From positions 1-17,993 of the forward strand of contig DFFG01000034.1 in assembly GCA_002368795.1 (NCBI GenBank): a stretch of DNA of 17,993 bases, written 5' to 3'. Each line of letters opens with the position of its first letter. The stretch's first letter is position 1. A program made the position numbers and the translations under genes. Source of the DNA: Eubacterium sp. UBA3782 (GTDB taxonomy: Bacteria; Bacillota; Clostridia; Lachnospirales; Lachnospiraceae). The notes under the pieces are model-generated. The model was not told where the DNA came from, searched no databases, and was given only the letters and a program-made list of their open reading frames with translations. Shown here piece by piece: positions 14,543-17,993 of the stretch.

Positions 14543-14551
14543 TGATATAAT
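14543..14551 (+). promoter_or_regulatory. Extended -10 promoter of the sigma-70-like gene
   Basis: TGATATAAT at 14543-14551 is a full extended -10 element about 80 bases before the coding region. No convincing -35 box is present, which suggests the gene needs an activator or relies on the extended element. Confidence 0.5.
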
Positions 14552-14629
14552 TCTTCATCGAAGTCTGTAACATTTGATCGCGTTCTTCGTTATATCAGCA
14601 GAAGGGAGGGTGGACGCACGAACAATGAA

Positions 14630-15157
14630 TTGCTGAGTCGGTTATATGAGCTCTATAGCCGAGAGATCTATCTGTATTTGTACAGCATGTGCCGCAACAG
14701 CGGTCAGGCAGAGGACATAATGCAGGAGTGCTTTTTGCGGGCGATCCTCTCCCTGAACTATGACCACGGCAACATGCGCGCCTGGCTCTACCGTGTGGCC
14801 CGAAACCTTTTGACGGATCAGCTGCGTTCCCGACGCAGCGGCGTCTCTCTGGACGAGCTGACGGAAACACCCTCCGGCGCTCCCGGCCCGTTGGCGCTGT
14901 ATCTTCGCACAGAGAAGCACCGAGTGCTGATGGAGAAGCTGGCCACCCTGGAGCCCCGGAGACGCGAGGTACTGAGCCTGCAATATTTCGGCGGGCTCAG
15001 CCAGAAGGAGATCGCCGCGCTGCTGCACCTGAGCTACGAGAATGTACGGGTGCTGAGCCTGCGGGCGCGGAGAGGCGAAGGAGGCCTTTTTCAAGGATGG
15101 CCTGCTGTTTGGCGGGCGGGATCGGCACCCTGTGCCCTGCGCCTGCCAACGGGCTGA
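14630..15157 (+). CDS. Sigma-70-family factor (Tn916 orf7 type), 3' end replaced by a deletion junction
   Basis: From TTG 14630 to TGA at 15155-15157, 175 residues. Region 2 is clear (SREIYLYLYSMCRNSGQAED, then IMQECFLRAILSL and AWLYRVARNLLTDQL), as is region 4 (LEPRRREVLSLQYFGG, LSQKEIAALLHLSYENVRVL). Real similarity ends at LSLRARR, near base 15072. The last ~27 residues are an out-of-frame reading of DnaC-like sequence, so the natural C-terminus is lost. The start is odd: the good site GAAGGGAGGG (14601-14610) points to an ATG at 14625 that meets a stop after three codons, and only TTG 14630 is in frame. A one-base loss near the start is possible. In Tn916-type elements this factor drives the recombination genes. 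Confidence 0.7.
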   Translation: MLSRLYELYSREIYLYLYSMCRNSGQAEDIMQECFLRAILSLNYDHGNMRAWLYRVARNLLTDQLRSRRSGVSLDELTETPSGAPGPLALYLRTEKHRVLMEKLATLEPRRREVLSLQYFGGLSQKEIAALLHLSYENVRVLSLRARRGEGGLFQGWPAVWRAGSAPCALRLPTG

Positions 15158-15809
15158 ATGGGAACGCGCGGAGGCAGAGCGCCGCCAAAAAGAGCATCAA
15201 AGCACCGTGGACAGGCTTCGTGCTGCCTGCTTCCCAATGCCGGTCATGCGGAGCTGGACCTTTGAGGCGGACACGCAGCGCAGCCGTCAGTCAGAGATCT
15301 GCCGCCGCTATGTGGAGCATTGGCGGGACGTGCAGGAGAAACATGTCGGCCTCCTGATGTGGGGCGATGTGGGAACAGGGAAGAGCTTTCTGGCGGCCAG
15401 TATCGCGAATGCCCTGATCGAGCAGGAGGTATCTGTTTGCATGACCGGTCTCGGTAAGGTGATCGACCACGGCTTCGACGGGCGTAACGAGTATATCCGC
15501 AGGCTCTGCGCCTATCCTCTGCTGATTCTGGATGATTTCGGCATGGAGAGGGACACAAGGTTCGGCCTGGAAACGGTCTGCCGTGTGATCAATGGGCGCG
15601 CCATGAACGGCAAGCCGCTCATCATTACGACCAATCTGACCCTATCCGAGCTGAAAAAGCCCGAGGACACCGACCGGGCCAGAATCTATTACCGTGTGCT
15701 GTCCATGACGGTTCCGATCCGGTTTGAAGGAGAAAGCCTGCGCCGAAAGGATCAACAGGAGAAGCTGAGTTTTGTAAGAGGCCTGTTGGAGGGAAAGGAG
15801 AGTGCATGA
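15132..15809 (+). CDS. DnaC/IstB-type AAA+ ATPase, N-terminally truncated
   Basis: 225 residues from GTG 15132. Walker A GDVGTGKS (78-85), Walker B LLILDDFGMER (130-140), sensor LIITTNLTLSEL and an arginine-rich C-terminal segment DRARIYYRVL are intact. Such helicase-loader-like ATPases of ICEs and IMEs act in element replication. Coding similarity continues upstream in the same frame to about 15075 (AKEAFFKDGLLFGGRDRHPV), without a start codon; there it joins the end of the sigma-70-like gene. The usual Cys-x2-Cys pair before the PCAC motif is not seen. The GTG has no good ribosome binding site of its own, so expression is doubtful. The stop overlaps the xis start (ATGA). Confidence 0.75.
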   Translation: MPCACQRAEWERAEAERRQKEHQSTVDRLRAACFPMPVMRSWTFEADTQRSRQSEICRRYVEHWRDVQEKHVGLLMWGDVGTGKSFLAASIANALIEQEVSVCMTGLGKVIDHGFDGRNEYIRRLCAYPLLILDDFGMERDTRFGLETVCRVINGRAMNGKPLIITTNLTLSELKKPEDTDRARIYYRVLSMTVPIRFEGESLRRKDQQEKLSFVRGLLEGKESA

Positions 15810-16021
15810 ATACTGAAATGGAAATGGATAGAGTCCCGATCCAGCAGAAGCTGACGCTGACGATCCGGGAAGCGGCAGAATACAGCAACATCGGGATCAA
15901 CAAGATCGACCATATGCTCCGCTCTCCCAACTGCCCCTTCGTGCTCTTCGTCGGGAAAAAGAAGCTGGTCAAGAGGAGGGAATTCGAAGAATTTATCCGA
16001 AACAAATTGGTAATTCTTTGA
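15806..16021 (+). CDS. xis: Excisionase, Tn916 Xis family
   Basis: 71 residues, basic. IQQKLTLTIREAAEYSNIGIN is a MerR-like winged-helix start, followed by KIDHMLRSPNC, FVLFVGKKKLVKRREFEEFI. It closely follows the layout of Tn916 Xis (short N-terminal strand, LTIEEA helix, KRKxFE end). Xis bends DNA at the element ends and favours excision by Int. AAAGGAG at 15794-15800 precedes the ATG by five bases, and the start overlaps the DnaC-like stop. Int follows after 94 bases that contain its own promoter. A second in-frame ATG (15818) is possible. Confidence 0.85.
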   Translation: MNTEMEMDRVPIQQKLTLTIREAAEYSNIGINKIDHMLRSPNCPFVLFVGKKKLVKRREFEEFIRNKLVIL

Positions 16022-16033
16022 GGGCTCGCGGTC

Positions 16034-16062
16034 TTGAGAAAACGGAGGCTGTTTGGTATAAT
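16034..16062 (+). promoter_or_regulatory. Promoter of the integrase gene
   Basis: TTGAGA (16034-16039) and a perfect TATAAT (16057-16062) are exactly 17 bases apart, between xis and int. The -10 lies in the loop of the hairpin at 16036-16091, so transcripts starting here lack that hairpin's 5' arm. Confidence 0.82.
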
Positions 16063-16091
16063 ACTTCTCGTTGCAGCGGCCTCCTTTTCTC
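16036..16091 (+). other. Hairpin enclosing the int promoter, upstream of the int ribosome binding site
   Basis: GAGAAAACGGAGGC (16036-16049) pairs with GCCTCCTTTTCTC (16079-16091), 13 pairs with one bulged C and a 29-base loop. Read-through RNA from xis would contain it; its core GGAGGC/GCCTCC is followed by TTTT and could terminate weakly. In RNA made from the int promoter only the 3' arm is present; CCTTTTC (16083-16089) can then pair with GGAAAGG (16099-16105), at the edge of the int ribosome binding site. Confidence 0.6.
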
Positions 16092-16115
16092 AAAGCAGGG
16101 AAAGGAAGGTCAAGA

Positions 16116-17314
16116 TTGGGTAAAAACCTGAAAGGCAAAGAATGCGGCAAAGGGATTTATCAGAGAAAGGACGGTACATATCACGCCAGATTTGACGACA
16201 GATTTGGCAGGGAGCACGGAAAATATTTCAAAACGCTTCCGGAGGCCCGCAACTGGCTGGAGGAAGCCCGGTACAAGGACAAGCATTGCGACGTTCCCAT
16301 CGTCACGGACATGACGGTGGACGCCTGGTTTGAATTCTGGATCGAGAATATCGTTGGAGATCTCGCACCAAACACCCGGAGGAATTATCGGGAGCGCTAC
16401 AAGCATAACATCCAGCCGGTGATCGGGGGGCATGCTGTTGACAGACGTCAAGCCCATGCACTGCAAGATGGTGCTGAACCGGATGGACGCTGTGTACGCC
16501 GGCTCGACGATCCGGCAGACATACATCACCATGGGCACGATGCTCAAGGCCGCGAAGATGAACGATCTGATTCCGAAGCACCCGATGGACGGCGTGCGCT
16601 ATACCAAGCCCATCTGGGCAGTGGACGATATCCACTTCCTCACGGTGGAGGAGCAGGCCAAGTTTCTGGAGGTGGCCAGGCGGTCGCATAACTGCTGCCA
16701 GTATGAACTCGTGTTGGAAACGGGGCTGCGTACCGGGGAGCTGATCGGCCTGACCTGGGACGCGATCGACTTCAAAAAGCGGACGCTGACGGTAAACAAG
16801 ACGCTGGAATACCGCCACAAGCAGACGCAGTGGCGCCGGGCCGCCCAAGACCGTACAGAGCTACCGGACGATCCCACTGACAAGCCGGGCTGTTGAGATC
16901 CTGCAGGAGGTCAAGGCCAAGAGCGCGGGCCGCAAGGAATCCCCGCTGCTGGATCAGACCCTGGAGTATATCGACCGCAGGACCGGTGCCATGCGGAAGC
17001 TTGTGATGCGGGATCTCGTGTTCATCAATTTCCGCACCGGGGAACCGGCGAAGAACAGCTCCTATGATACGCACCTCTATAAGCTCTGCGACGAGGCGGG
17101 CATCAAGCATTTTTGCATGCATGCGCTTCGTCACACCTACGCGACGAGAGCCATCGAAAGCGGGATGCAGCCGAAGGTGCTTCAAAAACTGCTCGGTCAT
17201 GCCAGCATCAAGACAACCATGGACAGGTATGTTCATGTGACCGACGAATCGCTGGACAAAGTCGTGCGACAGTTTGAATCCTGCCAGATCGCAAATTCGG
17301 CCAAAAGTGCGTAA
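16116..17314 (+). pseudogene. int: Tyrosine-recombinase integrase, broken by two frameshifts
   Basis: The reading runs through three frames. From TTG 16116 (ribosome binding site AAAGGAAGG 16101-16109) it begins MGKNLKGKECGKGIYQRKDG, an AP2-like arm-binding domain, then the core-binding domain. At the G6 run 16425-16430 the frame shifts; five Gs would read IGGMLLTDV. It resumes through ETGLRTGELIGL (catalytic Arg). A second shift near 16833-16841 leads into the third frame with KTVQSYRTIP (beta-hairpin Lys), HALRH (His-x2-Arg), LLGH and the nucleophile in MDRYVHV. Joined, it is about 398 residues, close to Tn916 Int (405), with all catalytic residues kept. The stop lies inside the right arm repeats. 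As given, no active integrase is made; assembly errors in G/C runs are the alternative. Confidence 0.88.
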
Positions 17315-17334
17315 AAGTGCGTAAAAAGTGCGTA
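17303..17334 (+). repeat. Three tandem AAAAGTGCGTA repeats, right arm (probable integrase arm-type sites)
   Basis: Copies are at 17303-17313, 17313-17323 (sharing one A) and 17324-17334, in the same orientation as the two left copies and with the same preceding GCC. The first copy includes the last codons and stop codon of int. They end 63 bases before the right att core. Confidence 0.72.
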
Positions 17335-17397
17335 AACGCCGAAAGCGGAAAAGCCGCAGACCGTTGAAAACACTGGATTTTTTGAAGGAGAGTGGAG

Positions 17398-17418
17398 ATA
17401 AATGAAATTAGGAATCGT
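17398..17418 (+). repeat. Right attachment site (attR core)
   Basis: It matches the left junction in ATAAATGAAA (17398-17407) and GGAATCGT (17411-17418). The site overlaps the ychF start, so the element supplies the ribosome binding site GAAGGAGAG (17383-17391), the start codon and at least some of the first codons. Confidence 0.75.
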
Positions 17419-17993
17419 AGGTCTTCCGAATGTTGGAAAAAGCACGCTGTTCAATTCACTGACAAAGGCAGGGGCAGAGATGGCGAATTATCCCTTCTGC
17501 ACGATCGACCCCAATGTCGGTGTCGTTCCGGTACCGGATGAGCGGCTGAAACTTCTGGGCGATTTCTTTCATTCCAAAAAGGTGACCCCGGCAGTCGTCG
17601 AGTTCGTGGACATTGCCGGTCTGGTCAAGGGTGCCTCCAGAGGAGAGGGACTGGGCAACCAGTTCCTGGCCAATATCCGTGAAGTGGACGCCATTGTCCA
17701 TGTGGTCCGCTGCTTTGAGGATGACAATGTCATCCATGTGGACGGCGGTGTGGATCCGGCCAGGGATATCGAGACCATCGATCTCGAGCTGATCTTTGCT
17801 GATCTGGAGGTCCTCGAGCGCAGACTGTCCAAGACGGCCAAGAGCGCCAGGGTCGGTGACAAGAACGCAAAGAAGGAGCTGGATATGGAGCAGAGGCTCA
17901 AGGAGCACCTTGAGGCCGGACAGGATGCTATCTCCTTTGAGCTTGCCGATGAGGATGAGGAAGCCTGGTTTAAGGAGCTCAACCTTCTGACCG
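17402..17993 (+). CDS. ychF: YchF/OLA1-type ATPase/GTPase, 5' part (runs off the window)
   Basis: The first 197 residues are present. The P-loop GLPNVGKST follows MKLGIV directly, then the switch region NYPFCTIDPNVGVV, VDIAGLVKGASRGEGLGNQF (G3) and the start of the YchF-specific coiled-coil insertion (DLEVLERRL onward). The NxxE motif and TGS domain lie beyond the window. YchF is a conserved ribosome-associated Obg-family P-loop protein that prefers ATP. The start at 17402 has GAAGGAGAG upstream. No clear promoter lies between int and this start (TTGAAA at 17364 lacks a matching -10), so transcription probably depends on int or element read-through, the native promoter being 7 kb away. Confidence 0.95.
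   Translation, partial: MKLGIVGLPNVGKSTLFNSLTKAGAEMANYPFCTIDPNVGVVPVPDERLKLLGDFFHSKKVTPAVVEFVDIAGLVKGASRGEGLGNQFLANIREVDAIVHVVRCFEDDNVIHVDGGVDPARDIETIDLELIFADLEVLERRLSKTAKSARVGDKNAKKELDMEQRLKEHLEAGQDAISFELADEDEEAWFKELNLLT

Larger units (their letters stand above)
10535..17418. mobile_element. Integrated Tn916-family ICE/IME remnant inserted at the 5' end of ychF (~6.86 kb)
   Basis: Boundaries are set by a duplicated ychF start region (10535-10555 and 17398-17418, 6863 bases apart) and by tandem AAAAGTGCGTA repeats just inside each end. At the right end are Xis and a tyrosine integrase, preceded by a sigma-70-like gene and a divergent XRE repressor; that order matches the regulatory/recombination end of Tn916-type elements (orf9, orf7, xis, int). 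A Fic gene pair sits as cargo near the left end. There is no relaxase, coupling protein or type IV secretion gene, and the middle is gene debris. Int has two frameshifts, so self-excision is unlikely without help. Confidence 0.85.

Noticed and set aside
15097..15357. ATG 15097 after GAAGGAGG as the start of a separate small gene
   Set aside because: Its frame differs from the DnaC-like protein, gives a composition typical of an out-of-frame reading, and overlaps the Walker A coding region.
10627..17345. CTTCCGGCGTTT (10627-10638) and AAACGCCGAAAG (17334-17345) as terminal inverted repeats
   Set aside because: They match at 11 of 12 positions but lie at unequal distances from the att cores, and tyrosine-recombinase elements do not need terminal inverted repeats; chance is a fair explanation.
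1..17993. CRISPR arrays, tRNA or rRNA genes, insertion-sequence transposases
   Set aside because: I saw no regularly spaced repeats other than the arm sites, no cloverleaf-like sequences and no transposase motifs. A tRNAscan-type search would be more sensitive than reading by eye.

Overview
The window looks like a Lachnospiraceae-type (Clostridia) chromosome. That assignment is an inference from protein sequences, the moderately high GC of the core genes, strong Shine-Dalgarno sites and gene order; no taxonomic marker is complete here.

Layout. Bases 1-5619 carry the classic Firmicutes block rlmN (3' end only) - prpC - prkC - rsgA - rpe - thiN, all on the + strand with short gaps or overlaps. 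It combines PASTA kinase/phosphatase signalling with ribosome maturation, pentose phosphate metabolism and thiamine pyrophosphate synthesis. A convergent minus-strand gene (5621-7012) encodes a PrsA/parvulin-like lipoprotein. Bases 7448-10327 hold a three-gene succinate dehydrogenase/fumarate reductase operon: di-haem cytochrome b, flavoprotein, iron-sulfur protein. In its flavoprotein the usual covalent-FAD histidine position reads Gln.

From about 10535 to 17418 a ~6.86 kb integrated element splits the 5' end of ychF. The native ychF promoter, ribosome binding site and first seven codons (MKLGIVG) remain on the left. A second copy of those codons, differing only at synonymous positions, starts the intact ychF on the right, which runs off the window. 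Tandem AAAAGTGCGTA repeats lie at both ends and look like integrase arm-type sites. Inside are a Fic AMPylase-like gene with a three-copy operator plus a small partner gene (DUF6061-like), a stretch of gene debris (winged-helix domain, sigma factor start, AbiH fragments, transporter tail), and a Tn916-like recombination/regulation module: divergent XRE repressor, sigma-70-like gene, DnaC-like ATPase, Xis, Int. No relaxase or type IV secretion genes are present, the sigma and DnaC-like genes are fused by a deletion, and int carries two frameshifts. It is therefore best read as a decayed, probably immobile Tn916-family ICE/IME remnant that keeps the Fic module.

No finding here proves a wholly new system. 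The observations most worth checking are the ychF-mimicking integration site, the Fic operator array, and the int promoter placed inside the loop of a hairpin.
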